64,000 bases of DNA from Pseudomonas coleopterorum (GTDB taxonomy: Bacteria; Pseudomonadota; Gammaproteobacteria; Pseudomonadales; Pseudomonadaceae), in contig NZ_FNTZ01000001.1 in assembly GCF_900105555.1 (NCBI RefSeq), forward strand, positions 744,001-808,000, given 5' to 3'. The notes under the pieces were generated by a model, which was given only the letters and a program-made list of their open reading frames with translations, had not been told where the DNA came from and made no database searches. The translations under genes and the position numbers were made by a program. Of this stretch, positions 41,015 through 51,783 are shown piece by piece (the stretch's first letter is position 1; every line of letters starts with the position of its first letter).

Positions 41015-41746
41015 GTGAGCACTGTCGGCAAATCGATCCTGCTGGTCGATGACGATCAGGAAATCCGCGAACTGCTGGACACCTACCTGAGCCGCGCCGG
41101 CTTTGCCGTGCGCACCACTGCCGACGGCGCCGGCTTTCGCGAAGCCCTGAGCGCCGAGGTCGGCACCGACCTGGTAATTCTTGACGTCATGCTGCCCGAT
41201 GAAGACGGCTTCAGCCTGTGCCGCTGGATCCGCCAGCATCCGCGCATGGCCCAAGTGCCGATCATCATGCTGACGGCCAGCTCCGATGAAGCGGACCGGG
41301 TAATCGGTCTCGAATTGGGCGCCGATGACTATCTGGGCAAACCGTTCAGCCCTCGCGAGCTGCAAGCGCGCATCAAGGCACTGCTGCGGCGCAGCCAGTT
41401 CGCCAGCGAGCGTAGCGAGCGCAGCGGCGAGGTGCTCGGCTTCGACGAGTGGCGGCTCGATACCGTGAGCCACCGGTTGTTTCACACCGATGGCGAGGAG
41501 GTGTTCCTGTCCGGTGCCGACTTCGCCCTGCTCAAGCTGTTCCTCGATCATCCCCAGCAGATTCTCGACCGCGACACCATCGGCAACGCCACACGCGGGC
41601 GCGAGCCGATGCCTCTGGACCGCATCGTCGACATGGCGGTGAGCCGTCTGCGCCAGCGCCTGCGCGACAACGACAAACCGCCCCGGTTGATCCGCACGGT
41701 GCGCGGTAGCGGCTACCTGCTGGCGGCCCACGTTGCGCCTGTTTAA
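41015..41746 (+). CDS. gltR: response regulator GltR (glucose transport control)
   Basis: An OmpR-family regulator of 243 residues. The receiver domain shows acidic LVDDDQEI near 10-17, phospho-acceptor Asp in LVILDVMLPDEDG near 53-65 and Lys in GKPFSPREL near 109-117; the winged-helix DNA-binding domain occupies about 140-240 and ends TVRGSGYLLAA. The start is a GTG with AAGGA upstream. It pairs with GtrS, whose gene overlaps by 14 nt. In Pseudomonas this pair controls gtsABCD and oprB in response to hexonates. The target is inferred from position. Confidence 0.94.
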   Translation: MSTVGKSILLVDDDQEIRELLDTYLSRAGFAVRTTADGAGFREALSAEVGTDLVILDVMLPDEDGFSLCRWIRQHPRMAQVPIIMLTASSDEADRVIGLELGADDYLGKPFSPRELQARIKALLRRSQFASERSERSGEVLGFDEWRLDTVSHRLFHTDGEEVFLSGADFALLKLFLDHPQQILDRDTIGNATRGREPMPLDRIVDMAVSRLRQRLRDNDKPPRLIRTVRGSGYLLAAHVAPV

Positions 41747-43175
41747 ACCACGCTCGCTGTTGGGCCGCATGCTCTTGCTGACCCTGCTGGCGGTGCTGCT
41801 GGCGCAGGGGTTGTCCAGCGTGATCTGGCTGTCACAGCTACGGGCCACCCAGCTCGAAGGACTGGTCACCAGCGCGCGCAGCCTGGCGCATTCGATGGCG
41901 GCCAGCGTCAGCTATTTCCGTTCGCTGCCACTGGCCTATCGGCCGCTGGTGCTGGATCAACTGCGCAGCATGGGCGGTACGCGCTTTTTCGTATCGCTCA
42001 ATGACAAGCCCCTGGGCATGCAGTTGCTCGAACCAACCGCACGCAAGACCGCGGTGATCGAGGCGGTGTCTGCGGTGCTCAGAGCCCAACTGGGCAGCGA
42101 CGTGGATATTTCGGTGACCTTCGTCAGCCCCGATGATCTGCGCATCTTCAACAGCGGCCTGAAGCTGGACGAACTGCCGCGTTCCTGGGCGCACTACGCC
42201 CTGACCCTGGAGCCGGTGAATCCACCGGTGCTGGTCACCCAGATTCGCCTGGGGCCGAGCGAATGGCTGTACATCGCTTCACTGTTGCCCGAACCCTACA
42301 CGACCCTGGAAGAAGAGGGACTGCCGGCCCAGCAGATCTGGTTCATCGCCCTCACCAGCGGTTTCCTGTTGCTGTTCATCGGCGTGCTGGTGCACTGGCA
42401 GAGTCGTCCTCTCAAACGTCTGGCTCGAGCCGCACGCGAGTTGTCCTTGGGCGAGGTCAACAACCAGCCGCCCATGGACGGAGGCGGCAGCGAGGTGGTG
42501 GAAGTGGCGCGGGCGCTGAATGCCATGCGCGAGCGCATCAGCCGCTACCTGACCGAACGCAGCCAGCTGTTCAGCGCCATCTCCCATGACTTGCGCACGC
42601 CCATCACCCGTTTGCGGCTGCGCGTCGAACTGCTCGACGATCCCGCCCTGGAGGCCAAGTTCGGCCGCGACCTGGACGAGCTGGAATTGCTGGTCAAGGG
42701 CGCACTGCAATGCGTGAAAGACACCGACATCCACGAGAACATCGAGCGGGTCGATCTCGATCAGGTCCTCGACTGTCTGGTGGAACCTTATCTGGCGCCG
42801 CACGGCAATGGCCGTGTAACTCTGGAAGGCCAGGCGCGCCGACCCTACGCCGGCAAACCGCTGGCCATCAAGCGCTGCATCGGCAACCTGATCGACAACG
42901 CCCTGAAGTACGGTGACCGCGCGCACCTGTCCATCCACGACGATACGCAGGCCTTCGTGCTGTACGTGGACGATGAGGGCCCCGGTGTACCCGAGCAACG
43001 ATTACAGAAGGTCTTCGAGCCGCACTTCCGCCTGGCCGGTACCCAGCAGGGCTATGGGCTAGGGCTGGGCATCGCGCGCAACATCGCCCACAGCCACGGT
43101 GGCGAGGTGACGTTGCAGAATCTTCCGGCCGGTGGCTTGCGGGTGACATTGGTCTTGCCGCGCAAGACGGTGTGA
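41733..43175 (+). CDS. gtrS: sensor histidine kinase GtrS
   Basis: A 480-residue membrane kinase partner of GltR. There is one membrane helix near 12-30, a periplasmic sensor domain (about 35-195), a second helix near 200-220, HAMP (about 222-275), H-box SAISHDLRTPITRLR near 284-298, N-box NLIDNALKYG near 385-394, then DDEGPGVP and GLGLGIA. The start is a TTG at 41733 (MRLFKPRSLLGRM); ATG 41769 is an alternative that would clip the first helix. It overlaps gltR by 14 nt, a sign of coupled translation. Confidence 0.94.
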   Translation: MRLFKPRSLLGRMLLLTLLAVLLAQGLSSVIWLSQLRATQLEGLVTSARSLAHSMAASVSYFRSLPLAYRPLVLDQLRSMGGTRFFVSLNDKPLGMQLLEPTARKTAVIEAVSAVLRAQLGSDVDISVTFVSPDDLRIFNSGLKLDELPRSWAHYALTLEPVNPPVLVTQIRLGPSEWLYIASLLPEPYTTLEEEGLPAQQIWFIALTSGFLLLFIGVLVHWQSRPLKRLARAARELSLGEVNNQPPMDGGGSEVVEVARALNAMRERISRYLTERSQLFSAISHDLRTPITRLRLRVELLDDPALEAKFGRDLDELELLVKGALQCVKDTDIHENIERVDLDQVLDCLVEPYLAPHGNGRVTLEGQARRPYAGKPLAIKRCIGNLIDNALKYGDRAHLSIHDDTQAFVLYVDDEGPGVPEQRLQKVFEPHFRLAGTQQGYGLGLGIARNIAHSHGGEVTLQNLPAGGLRVTLVLPRKTV

Positions 43176-43218
43176 GCGGTCCGCGTGTTTCTGCACGCCG
43201 ACTGGCCTGGCGATCATG

Positions 43219-43240
43219 AATGTCACCAGTCTGTGACATT
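43219..43240. promoter_or_regulatory. perfect palindrome upstream of gtsA, candidate GltR operator
   Basis: AATGTCAC-CAGTCT-GTGACATT is a perfect 8-bp inverted repeat with a 6-bp centre, about 103 bp before gtsA. It is the best operator-like element in the gap. GltR is the natural candidate to bind it, but I cannot recall the GltR site well enough to confirm. Confidence 0.55.
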
Positions 43241-43321
43241 TCCCTATCCCTTCGTTACCTGCACCCCACTTGGCGGTGTTTACACTCTCACGCAACGCAA
43301 GCATCAGACTTGCCTCTGCAT

Positions 43322-43329
43322 AACAACAA
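43322..43329 (+). promoter_or_regulatory. Crc/Hfq CA-motif before gtsA
   Basis: AACAACAA abuts the AAGGAAG ribosome site of gtsA. This is the A-rich pattern (AAYAAYAA) bound by Hfq with Crc to stop translation during carbon catabolite repression in Pseudomonas. Confidence 0.65.
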
Positions 43330-43342
43330 AAAAGGAAGTCCC

Positions 43343-44629
43343 ATGAACAAGCTCTCTCGCCTCGCCCTCGTCGTTTCCTTCGCCTCCCTGTTCCCGCTCA
43401 GTGCCATGGCTGCCGATTCCAAAGGTTCGGTGGAAGTGGTCCATTGGTGGACGTCAGGCGGTGAAAAAGCGGCGGTCGACGTGCTCAAGGCGCAAGTCGA
43501 GAAAGATGGCTTCACCTGGAAAGACGGGGCTGTAGCCGGTGGCGGCGGTTCGACTGCCATGACCGTGCTCAAGAGCCGCGCCGTGGCCGGCAACCCGCCT
43601 GGTGTAGCCCAGATCAAAGGCCCGGACATCCAGGAATGGGCGTCGACCGGCCTGCTCGACACCGACGTGCTGAAAGACGTGGCCAAGTCGGAAAAGTGGG
43701 ACAGTCTGCTCGACAAGAAAGTCTCCGATACCGTGAAGTACGACGGTGATTACGTCGCTGTGCCGGTGAATATTCACCGCGTGAACTGGCTGTGGATCAA
43801 CCCGGAAGTGTTCAAGAAAGCCGGTATCACCAAGAACCCGACCACTCTCGAAGAATTCTACGCCGCGGGCGACAAGCTCAAGGCTGCAGGTTTCATCCCT
43901 CTGGCCCATGGTGGTCAGCCTTGGCAGGACAGCACCGTGTTCGAAGCGGTAGTGCTTTCGGTCATGGGTGTCGATGGTTACAAAAAGGCCCTGGTGGACC
44001 TGGACAACGCCGCGCTGACTGGCCCGGAAATGGTCAAGGCGCTGACCGAGCTGAAGAAAGTCGCGACCTACATGGACGCCGACGGCAAAGGTCAGGACTG
44101 GAACCTGGAGGCGGCCAAAGTCATCAACGGCAAGGCCGGCATGCAGATCATGGGTGACTGGGCCAAGTCCGAATGGACCGCCGCCAAGAAAGTCGCTGGC
44201 AAGGACTATGAGTGCGTGGCCTTCCCGGGCACCGACAAGGCGTTCACCTACAACATCGACTCGCTGGCCGTGTTCAAGCAGAAGGACGCAGGCACTGCGG
44301 CCGGTCAGCAGGACATCGCCAAAGTCGTGCTGGGTGAGAACTTCCAGAAAGTCTTCAGCATCAACAAAGGCTCGATCCCGGTTCGCAACGACATGCTGAA
44401 CAACATGGAACAACTTGGTTTCGATTCCTGCGCACAGACCGCTGCCAAGGACTTCCTGGCGGACGCCAAGTCCGGCGGCCTGCAACCGAGCATGGCGCAC
44501 AACATGGCGACCACGCTGGCCGTGCAAGGCGCTTTCTTCGATGTCGTGACCAACTACATCAACGACCCGAAGGCCGATCCGGCCGACACTGCCAAGAAGC
44601 TCGGCGCAGCGGTCAAGTCTTCCAAATAA
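43343..44629 (+). CDS. gtsA: glucose/mannose ABC transporter substrate-binding protein GtsA
   Basis: Periplasmic glucose-binding protein. The 428-residue product has a signal peptide ending [10 protein letters not shown], then [20 protein letters not shown] near 30-49, a glucose/mannose carbohydrate-binding (family 1) mark, and a conserved core [20 protein letters not shown] near 139-158. A CA-motif and ribosome site precede ATG 43343, which is chosen over an upstream frame opening at 43220 through the control region. A large hairpin after the stop separates it from gtsB. Confidence 0.95.
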   Translation: MNKLSRLALVVSFASLFPLSAMAADSKGSVEVVHWWTSGGEKAAVDVLKAQVEKDGFTWKDGAVAGGGGSTAMTVLKSRAVAGNPPGVAQIKGPDIQEWASTGLLDTDVLKDVAKSEKWDSLLDKKVSDTVKYDGDYVAVPVNIHRVNWLWINPEVFKKAGITKNPTTLEEFYAAGDKLKAAGFIPLAHGGQPWQDSTVFEAVVLSVMGVDGYKKALVDLDNAALTGPEMVKALTELKKVATYMDADGKGQDWNLEAAKVINGKAGMQIMGDWAKSEWTAAKKVAGKDYECVAFPGTDKAFTYNIDSLAVFKQKDAGTAAGQQDIAKVVLGENFQKVFSINKGSIPVRNDMLNNMEQLGFDSCAQTAAKDFLADAKSGGLQPSMAHNMATTLAVQGAFFDVVTNYINDPKADPADTAKKLGAAVKSSK

Positions 44630-44639
44630 GCCGTAGCGG

Positions 44640-44689
44640 CAAGCTGCAAGCTGCAAGTCAGAGCACTGCCCTGCTTATCTTGCAGCTTG
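44640..44689 (+). other. long hairpin between gtsA and gtsB
   Basis: CAAGCTGCAAG and CTTGCAGCTTG are perfect 11-bp arms around a 28-nt loop, directly after gtsA. A neighbouring AGCTACAAGTTTCAAGCTGC-like inverse overlaps. There is no adequate T-run, so it likely protects the upstream message and lowers downstream expression, matching the greater need for a binding protein. Confidence 0.65.
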
Positions 44690-44736
44690 AAACTTGTAGC
44701 TAGTAGCTGCCCTTTTCTTTCTCGATGGATTTCCCC

Positions 44737-45645
44737 ATGAGCTCTGTTGCTGCGTTCAGCAAAGCCTCGCCGTTCGATGCATTGCAACGCTGGCTGCCAA
44801 AACTGGTGCTGGCGCCGAGCATGTTCATCGTACTGGTGGGCTTCTATGGCTACATCCTGTGGACGTTCGTGCTGTCGTTCACCACGTCGACGTTCCTGCC
44901 GACCTACAAGTGGGCGGGCCTTGCGCAGTACGCGCGGTTGTTCGACAACGACCGCTGGTGGGTCGCGAGCAAGAACCTCGCCGTGTTCGGTGGCATGTTC
45001 ATCGGCATCACGCTGGTGATCGGTGTGTTGCTGGCGGTGTTCCTTGACCAGCGCATCCGTCGCGAAGGCTTTATCCGCACCATTTATCTGTACCCGATGG
45101 CACTTTCGATGATCGTCACCGGTACCGCGTGGAAATGGCTGCTCAACCCGGGCATGGGCCTGGACAAATTGCTGCGTGACTGGGGCTGGGAAGGCTTCCG
45201 TCTCGACTGGCTGATCGACCCCGATCGCGTGGTCTACTGCCTTGTGATCGCGGCGGTGTGGCAAGCCTCGGGCTTTATCATGGCGATGTTCCTCGCTGGC
45301 CTGCGTGGTGTCGATCAATCGATCATTCGTGCCGCGCAGATCGATGGCGCGAGCATGCCGACGATCTACTGGAAAGTGGTGCTGCCCAGTCTGCGTCCGG
45401 TGTTCTTCAGTGCGGTGATGATTCTGGCGCACATCGCGATCAAGAGTTTCGACCTGGTCGCGGCGATGACCGCCGGTGGTCCGGGTTATTCCTCCGACCT
45501 GCCGGCGATGTTCATGTATTCCTTCACCTTCAGTCGCGGCCAGATGGGCATGGGCTCGGCCAGTGCGATTCTGATGCTCGGTGCGATCCTCGCGATCATC
45601 GTGCCTTACCTGTATTCCGAGCTGAGGACCAAGCGCAATGACTGA
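44737..45645 (+). CDS. gtsB: glucose ABC transporter permease GtsB
   Basis: Inner-membrane permease of the glucose importer, 302 residues, six hydrophobic segments. It has VLAPSMFIVLVGFYGYILW near 26-44 and the EAA-like loop AAQIDGASMPTIYWKVVLPSL near 207-227, here broken as AAQIDGAS and the following helix. ATG 44737 (MSSVAAFSK) is favoured over ATG 44725 because the GGAT between them can serve as ribosome site. The end overlaps gtsC by 8 nt. Confidence 0.94.
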   Translation: MSSVAAFSKASPFDALQRWLPKLVLAPSMFIVLVGFYGYILWTFVLSFTTSTFLPTYKWAGLAQYARLFDNDRWWVASKNLAVFGGMFIGITLVIGVLLAVFLDQRIRREGFIRTIYLYPMALSMIVTGTAWKWLLNPGMGLDKLLRDWGWEGFRLDWLIDPDRVVYCLVIAAVWQASGFIMAMFLAGLRGVDQSIIRAAQIDGASMPTIYWKVVLPSLRPVFFSAVMILAHIAIKSFDLVAAMTAGGPGYSSDLPAMFMYSFTFSRGQMGMGSASAILMLGAILAIIVPYLYSELRTKRND

Positions 45646-46483
45646 TCTCGCAGCCAAACCCGCCATCAACCTGAGTCGCATCGCGATTTACGCGGTGCTG
45701 ATCCTCGCCGTATTGCTTTATCTGGTGCCGCTGGTAGTCATGTTGCTGACCAGCTTCAAGACTCCGGAAGACATCAGCACCGGCAACCTGCTGAGCTGGC
45801 CGACCGTGGTCAGCGGCATCGGCTGGGTCAAGGCCTGGGCCACGGTTGACGGGTACTTCTGGAACTCGATCAAGATCACCGTACCGGCCGTGATCATCTC
45901 TACCGCCATCGGGGCACTGAACGGCTACGTGCTGTCGATGTGGCGCTTCCGCGGTTCGCAGTTGTTCTTCGGTCTGCTGTTGTTCGGCTGCTTCCTGCCG
46001 TTCCAGACGGTGCTGCTGCCGGCCTCGTTCACGCTCGGCAAGATCGGGCTGGCCAGCACTACCACCGGCCTGGTGCTTGTCCACGTGGTTTACGGTCTGG
46101 CGTTCACCACGCTGTTTTTCCGTAACTACTACGTGAGCATTCCCGACGCGCTGGTTAAAGCCGCACGTCTGGACGGCGCGGGTTTCTTCACGATTTTCCG
46201 CCGCATCATTCTGCCGATGTCGACGCCGATCATCATGGTGTGCCTGATCTGGCAATTCACCCAGATCTGGAACGACTTCCTGTTCGGTGTGGTGTTCTCC
46301 AGCGGTGATTCGCAACCGATCACGGTGGCGCTGAACAACCTGGTCAACACCAGCACCGGCGCCAAGGAATACAACGTGGACATGGCGGCGGCGATGATCG
46401 CCGGTTTGCCGACCCTGCTGGTCTATGTGGTCGCAGGCAAGTATTTCGTGCGCGGGCTGACAGCCGGCGCAGTCAAGGGGTAA
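45638..46483 (+). CDS. gtsC: glucose ABC transporter permease GtsC
   Basis: Second permease subunit, 281 residues, with about six helices and the EAA loop AARLDGAGFFTIFRRIILPM near 178-197. The ATG overlaps the gtsB stop by 8 nt and the gene ends 2 nt before gtsD, so gtsBCD are made together. The C-terminus (KYFVRGLTAGAVKG) is typical of MalG-type permeases, which place it in the carbohydrate uptake transporter-1 class. Confidence 0.95.
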   Translation: MTDLAAKPAINLSRIAIYAVLILAVLLYLVPLVVMLLTSFKTPEDISTGNLLSWPTVVSGIGWVKAWATVDGYFWNSIKITVPAVIISTAIGALNGYVLSMWRFRGSQLFFGLLLFGCFLPFQTVLLPASFTLGKIGLASTTTGLVLVHVVYGLAFTTLFFRNYYVSIPDALVKAARLDGAGFFTIFRRIILPMSTPIIMVCLIWQFTQIWNDFLFGVVFSSGDSQPITVALNNLVNTSTGAKEYNVDMAAAMIAGLPTLLVYVVAGKYFVRGLTAGAVKG

Positions 46484-46485
46484 TC

Positions 46486-47646
46486 ATGGCTACGCTCGAA
46501 CTTCGCAACGTCAACAAGACCTACGGTCCCGGCCTGCCGGACACGCTGAAGAACATCGAACTGTCGATCAAGGACGGGGAGTTCCTGATCCTCGTCGGCC
46601 CGTCGGGGTGCGGCAAGTCGACCCTGATGAACTGCATCGCCGGTCTGGAAAGCATCACCGGCGGCGCGATCATGATTGGTGATCAGGACGTCAGTGGCAT
46701 GAGCCCGAAGGATCGTGACATCGCCATGGTGTTCCAATCCTACGCGCTGTACCCGACCATGAGCGTGCGCGAGAACATCGAATTCGGCTTGAAGATCCGC
46801 AAGATGCCGCAGTCGGCGATCGACGAAGAAGTCGCGCGCGTGGCCAAGCTGCTGCAGATCGAACATCTGCTCAACCGCAAACCCGGTCAGCTCTCCGGTG
46901 GTCAGCAACAGCGTGTGGCGATGGGCCGTGCCCTGGCGCGTCGGCCGAAGATTTATCTGTTCGACGAACCGCTGTCCAACCTCGACGCCAAACTGCGCGT
47001 CGAGATGCGCACTGAAATGAAACTGATGCACCAGCGCCTGAAGACCACCACGGTCTACGTCACCCACGACCAGATCGAGGCCATGACCCTGGGCGACAAG
47101 GTGGCGGTCATGAAGGATGGGATCATCCAGCAGTTCGGTACGCCACAACAGATCTACAACGATCCGGCCAACCTGTTCGTGGCCAGCTTCATCGGCTCGC
47201 CGCCGATGAACTTCATCCCTCTGCGTCTGACGCGTCAGGACGGCCGTCTGGTGGCGTTGCTCGACAGCGGCCAGGCGCGCTGCGAGCTACCGCTGGGGGT
47301 CACCGACGCAGGGTTGGAAGATCGCGAGATTATCCTCGGTATTCGCCCCGAGCAGATCGCCCTGGCGAGCGAACAGAGCACGGGGTTGCCGGTGTTGCGC
47401 GCCGAAGTACAGATCACCGAGCCGACCGGGCCGGACACCCTGGTGTTCGTCACGGTGAACCAGACCAAGGTCTGCTGCCGACTGGCGCCGGATGATGCAC
47501 CGACGCCAGGCGCGACCCTCAACCTGTTGCTGGACCCGAGCAAGGTCCTGCTTTTCGACGCGGCCAGTGGCGAGCGTCTCGGCACAACGCGCTCCGTGGA
47601 AGATGCTGCACCCTTGGGCAACGTGACCCAGTTCAAAGGACGCTGA
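46486..47646 (+). CDS. gtsD: glucose ABC transporter ATP-binding protein GtsD
   Basis: ATPase of the MalK/UgpC class, 386 residues. It has Walker A GPSGCGKST near 38-46, [20 protein letters not shown] near 136-155, Walker B YLFDEPLSNLDAKLR near 158-172 and switch VTHDQIEAMTLGD, plus a C-terminal regulatory TOBE domain (about 240-386). It closes the gts block; oprB begins 81 nt later with its own CA-motif and ribosome site. MalK-class ATPases can be shared with other sugar permeases. Confidence 0.96.
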   Translation: MATLELRNVNKTYGPGLPDTLKNIELSIKDGEFLILVGPSGCGKSTLMNCIAGLESITGGAIMIGDQDVSGMSPKDRDIAMVFQSYALYPTMSVRENIEFGLKIRKMPQSAIDEEVARVAKLLQIEHLLNRKPGQLSGGQQQRVAMGRALARRPKIYLFDEPLSNLDAKLRVEMRTEMKLMHQRLKTTTVYVTHDQIEAMTLGDKVAVMKDGIIQQFGTPQQIYNDPANLFVASFIGSPPMNFIPLRLTRQDGRLVALLDSGQARCELPLGVTDAGLEDREIILGIRPEQIALASEQSTGLPVLRAEVQITEPTGPDTLVFVTVNQTKVCCRLAPDDAPTPGATLNLLLDPSKVLLFDAASGERLGTTRSVEDAAPLGNVTQFKGR

Positions 47647-47703
47647 ATAGCGATACCGGCAGGCGGCCTGTCGCCTGTCATTGGCAAGACTGTACAACAC
47701 GTC

Positions 47704-47714
47704 AATAACAATAA
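47704..47714 (+). promoter_or_regulatory. Crc/Hfq CA-motif before oprB
   Basis: AATAACAATAA precedes AAAGAGGAAGC and ATG 47728. It fits the AAYAAYAA pattern and its position allows Hfq/Crc to block the ribosome site of the porin. Confidence 0.65.
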
Positions 47715-47727
47715 AAGAGGAAGCGGG

Positions 47728-49080
47728 ATGAACAGCAGACTTATCAACAAACCCAGACTGATCGGCCAATTGTCGATGCTTGGCGCCTTGAGTCTGGCCG
47801 GTAGCGTGCACGCCGCCGGCGCCTTCACCGAAGAGTCGCCGTGGATGACCGGCGATTGGGGTGGAGCGCGTACCGAGTTGCTGGAAAAGGGGTACGATTT
47901 TTCGCTGGAGTATGTGGGGGAGGTTGGTAGCAACCTGAACGGTGGCTACAACGACGACACCACCGCACGCTACAGCGACCAGTTCGCCCTGGGCGTGAAG
48001 ATGGATCTGGAAAAGATCCTGGGCTGGAACGACGCCGAGTTCAAGCTGGCCATTACCGAACGTAGCGGTCGCAACATTTCCAACGACCGGATCGGCGATC
48101 CGCGTGCCGGGACCTTGAGTTCCTCCCAGGAAGTCTGGGGCAGGGGGCAGACCTGGCGGCTGACGCAGATGTGGTACAAGCAGGGCTATTTCGACAACAA
48201 GCTCAACGTCAAGATCGGTCGATTCGGTCCGGGCGAGGAATTCAACAGCTTCCCGTGCGACTTCCAGAACCTGGCGTTCTGCGGTTCGCAGGTCGGCAAC
48301 TGGGTGGGCAACATCTGGTACAACTGGCCGGTCAGCCAGTGGGCCTTGCGCATCAAGTACAACATCACGCCGGAAGTGTACGCGCAGGTGGGTGTGTTCG
48401 AGCAAAACCCTTCGTACCTGGAAACCGGCAACGGCTTCAAGCTCAGCGGTAGCGGCACCAAAGGCATGATCCTGCCGGTCGAACTGGTGTGGACGCCCAA
48501 GCTCAACGATCTGCCGGGCGAGTACCGTCTGGGCTACTACTACAGCACGGCCAAGGCCGACGACGTCTATGAAGACGGCAATGGCCAGGCGGCCGCCGTG
48601 TCCGGCGCCAGTTACAAGTCCCACAGCAGCAAGCATGGCGCCTGGATCGTGGCCCAGCAGCAGTTGACCAGCCATAACGGCAGCGCTGCCCGTGGTCTGA
48701 GCATCTTCGCCAACGCCACCGTGCACGACAAGGACACCAACTTCGTCGACAACTACCAGCAGATCGGCCTGACCTACATGGGGCCTTTCGACGCTCGGCC
48801 CAAGGATGACATCGGCGTGGGCATCGCCCGCATCCACGTCAACGACGACGTACGCAAGAATCGTCGCCTGGTCAACGATCTGAACAATGTCGACGACTAC
48901 GACAACCCCACCTACCTGCCGATCCAGGAAACCGAATACAACGCCGAGATCTACTACGGGTTCCACGTCACCAACTGGCTGACCGTGCGGCCCAACGTGC
49001 AGTACATCAAGCACCCGGGCGGCGTGAATCAGGTGGACGATGCACTGGTGGCCGGCCTGAAGATCCAGTCCAAGTTCTGA
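47728..49080 (+). CDS. oprB: carbohydrate-selective outer-membrane porin OprB
   Basis: Glucose-inducible porin letting sugars enter the periplasm. The 450-residue product has a signal peptide ending SVHA-AGAF, then SPWMTGDWGGARTELLEKGYDF near 36-57, the family mark, aromatic-rich beta strands throughout and a C-terminal Phe (IQSKF) for barrel insertion. It is last in the gts-oprB block and followed by an intrinsic terminator. Its mRNA carries a CA-motif. Confidence 0.96.
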   Translation: MNSRLINKPRLIGQLSMLGALSLAGSVHAAGAFTEESPWMTGDWGGARTELLEKGYDFSLEYVGEVGSNLNGGYNDDTTARYSDQFALGVKMDLEKILGWNDAEFKLAITERSGRNISNDRIGDPRAGTLSSSQEVWGRGQTWRLTQMWYKQGYFDNKLNVKIGRFGPGEEFNSFPCDFQNLAFCGSQVGNWVGNIWYNWPVSQWALRIKYNITPEVYAQVGVFEQNPSYLETGNGFKLSGSGTKGMILPVELVWTPKLNDLPGEYRLGYYYSTAKADDVYEDGNGQAAAVSGASYKSHSSKHGAWIVAQQQLTSHNGSAARGLSIFANATVHDKDTNFVDNYQQIGLTYMGPFDARPKDDIGVGIARIHVNDDVRKNRRLVNDLNNVDDYDNPTYLPIQETEYNAEIYYGFHVTNWLTVRPNVQYIKHPGGVNQVDDALVAGLKIQSKF

Positions 49081-49097
49081 TTTGTGGTGTGCTCTTT

Positions 49098-49125
49098 ACG
49101 GGTGACTTCGGTCGCCCGTTTTTTT
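49098..49125 (+). terminator. intrinsic terminator after oprB
   Basis: ACGGGTGAC, TTCG and GTCGCCCGT followed by TTTTTT lie 18 nt after the oprB stop. The TTCG tetraloop and T-run are textbook. Confidence 0.93.
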
Positions 49126-49140
49126 ACCCGGTGACGGGCT

Positions 49141-49235
49141 CACCGTAGGAGCGGTCATCGGCCGCGAAAGCCAGGGCACAGTCCATCTGCTTCACCGCAG
49201 CGCACTTTTCGCGGCCACTGGCCGCTCCTGCATAT
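49141..49235. repeat. inverted pair of second-family REP elements
   Basis: GTAGGAGCGGTCATCGGCCG with CGAA, and its inverse TTCGCGGCCACTGGCCGCTC with CTGC, are about 45 bp apart between convergent oprB and hexR. Confidence 0.85.
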
Positions 49236-49241
49236 CCGTAT

Positions 49242-50111
49242 TCAGTCCAGCCCATCCCCAGCCGGATAGCGGCTGACATTCAGGCTTTCCTTGATCTTCC
49301 TCAGGTGCGGCTGGAAATCCACGCCGCGTCGTAGCGTCATGCCCGTGGCCAGCACATCGAGCACGGTCAGTTGCACGATGCGCGAGGTCATCGGCATGTA
49401 AATATCCGTGTCTTCTGGCAGGGGTATGTTCAGACTGACACTGCTGGCCTTGGCCAGGGGCGAGCCCGCGGCGGTCAGGCCCAGCACCGAGGCGCCGTTT
49501 TCCCGCGCCAGGCGAGCCACTTCCACCAGTTCGCGGGTGCGCCCAGTGTAGGAAATGATCACGAACAGCTCACCGGTGTGGGCCACCGAGGCCAGCATTC
49601 GCTGCATGAGGACATCGGCATGCGCCGACACCGCCAGGTTGAAGCGGAAGAACTTGTGCTGCGCATCGAGCGCCACCGGCGCCGATGCGCCGAGGCCGAA
49701 GAAATGGATCTGCCGCGCCTGGATCAGCATGTCCACGGCGCGGCTGACCAAGGCCGGATCGAGTTGCTGGCAGGCGCTGTCCAACGAGGCAATGGCGCTG
49801 CCGAAAATCTTCTGGGTGTAGGCTGCAGGATCGTCGTCGGCTTCAACCGCGCGACTGACATAAGCCGCGCCGCTGGCCAGGCTCTGCGCCAGTTGCAGCT
49901 TCAGCTCAGGGTAGCCACTGACGCCGAAGGAGCGACAGAAGCGGTTCACCGTCGGCTCGCTGACCTTGGCGGCTTGCGCCAGGGCGGCAATACTGAAGCG
50001 GGTTGCCTGCTGCGGATTGAGCAGAATGATCTCGGCCACCTTGCGTTCGGCCTTGTTCAGCTCATCGAGGCGGCTCTGGATCTGTTCCAGAAGATTTCGC
50101 ACACGGTCCAT
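49242..50111 (-). CDS. hexR: HexR, RpiR-family repressor of glucose metabolism
   Basis: A 289-residue repressor with an N-terminal RpiR helix-turn-helix (1-77; [22 protein letters not shown] near 40-61) and a C-terminal SIS sugar-phosphate-binding domain (about 110-260; [19 protein letters not shown] and [20 protein letters not shown]). HexR of Pseudomonas binds KDPG and releases its operators at zwf, edd and gap. It is divergent from zwf and both control sites lie between. The sequence is normal in length. Confidence 0.96.
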   Translation of the reverse strand: MDRVRNLLEQIQSRLDELNKAERKVAEIILLNPQQATRFSIAALAQAAKVSEPTVNRFCRSFGVSGYPELKLQLAQSLASGAAYVSRAVEADDDPAAYTQKIFGSAIASLDSACQQLDPALVSRAVDMLIQARQIHFFGLGASAPVALDAQHKFFRFNLAVSAHADVLMQRMLASVAHTGELFVIISYTGRTRELVEVARLARENGASVLGLTAAGSPLAKASSVSLNIPLPEDTDIYMPMTSRIVQLTVLDVLATGMTLRRGVDFQPHLRKIKESLNVSRYPAGDGLD

Positions 50112-50231
50112 GGTATGTCCTTGGGTCTACTGCAGCCAGCGAGCATGTCTGGCCAGGCTGTCTTCACGGGTGGCTTATCCTACTGGTGGGCGCAGTGCGC
50201 CACCACCCGTATCTGTTTGAAGGGGCAAATG

Positions 50232-50246
50232 TTGTGGTTATTACTA
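50232..50246. promoter_or_regulatory. HexR operator candidate upstream of zwf (one mismatch)
   Basis: TTGT-GGTTATT-ACTA matches TTGT-N7-ACAA except for one base. It lies 82 bp before zwf in the hexR-zwf gap. Confidence 0.5.
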
Positions 50247-50293
50247 CATTCTGCCTTGAATCGCGCCCTGAAAAAGGGTATTTCTACGTCAAC

Positions 50294-50308
50294 TTGATAG
50301 AAGAACAA
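50294..50308. promoter_or_regulatory. second weak HexR-like site before zwf
   Basis: TTGA-TAGAAGA-ACAA has one mismatch to the HexR pattern and ends just 5 nt before the zwf start. The AACAAAC here could instead be a Crc/Hfq-type sequence. Confidence 0.35.
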
Positions 50309-50313
50309 ACATC

Positions 50314-51769
<1,456 letters not shown>

Positions 51770-51783
<14 letters not shown>

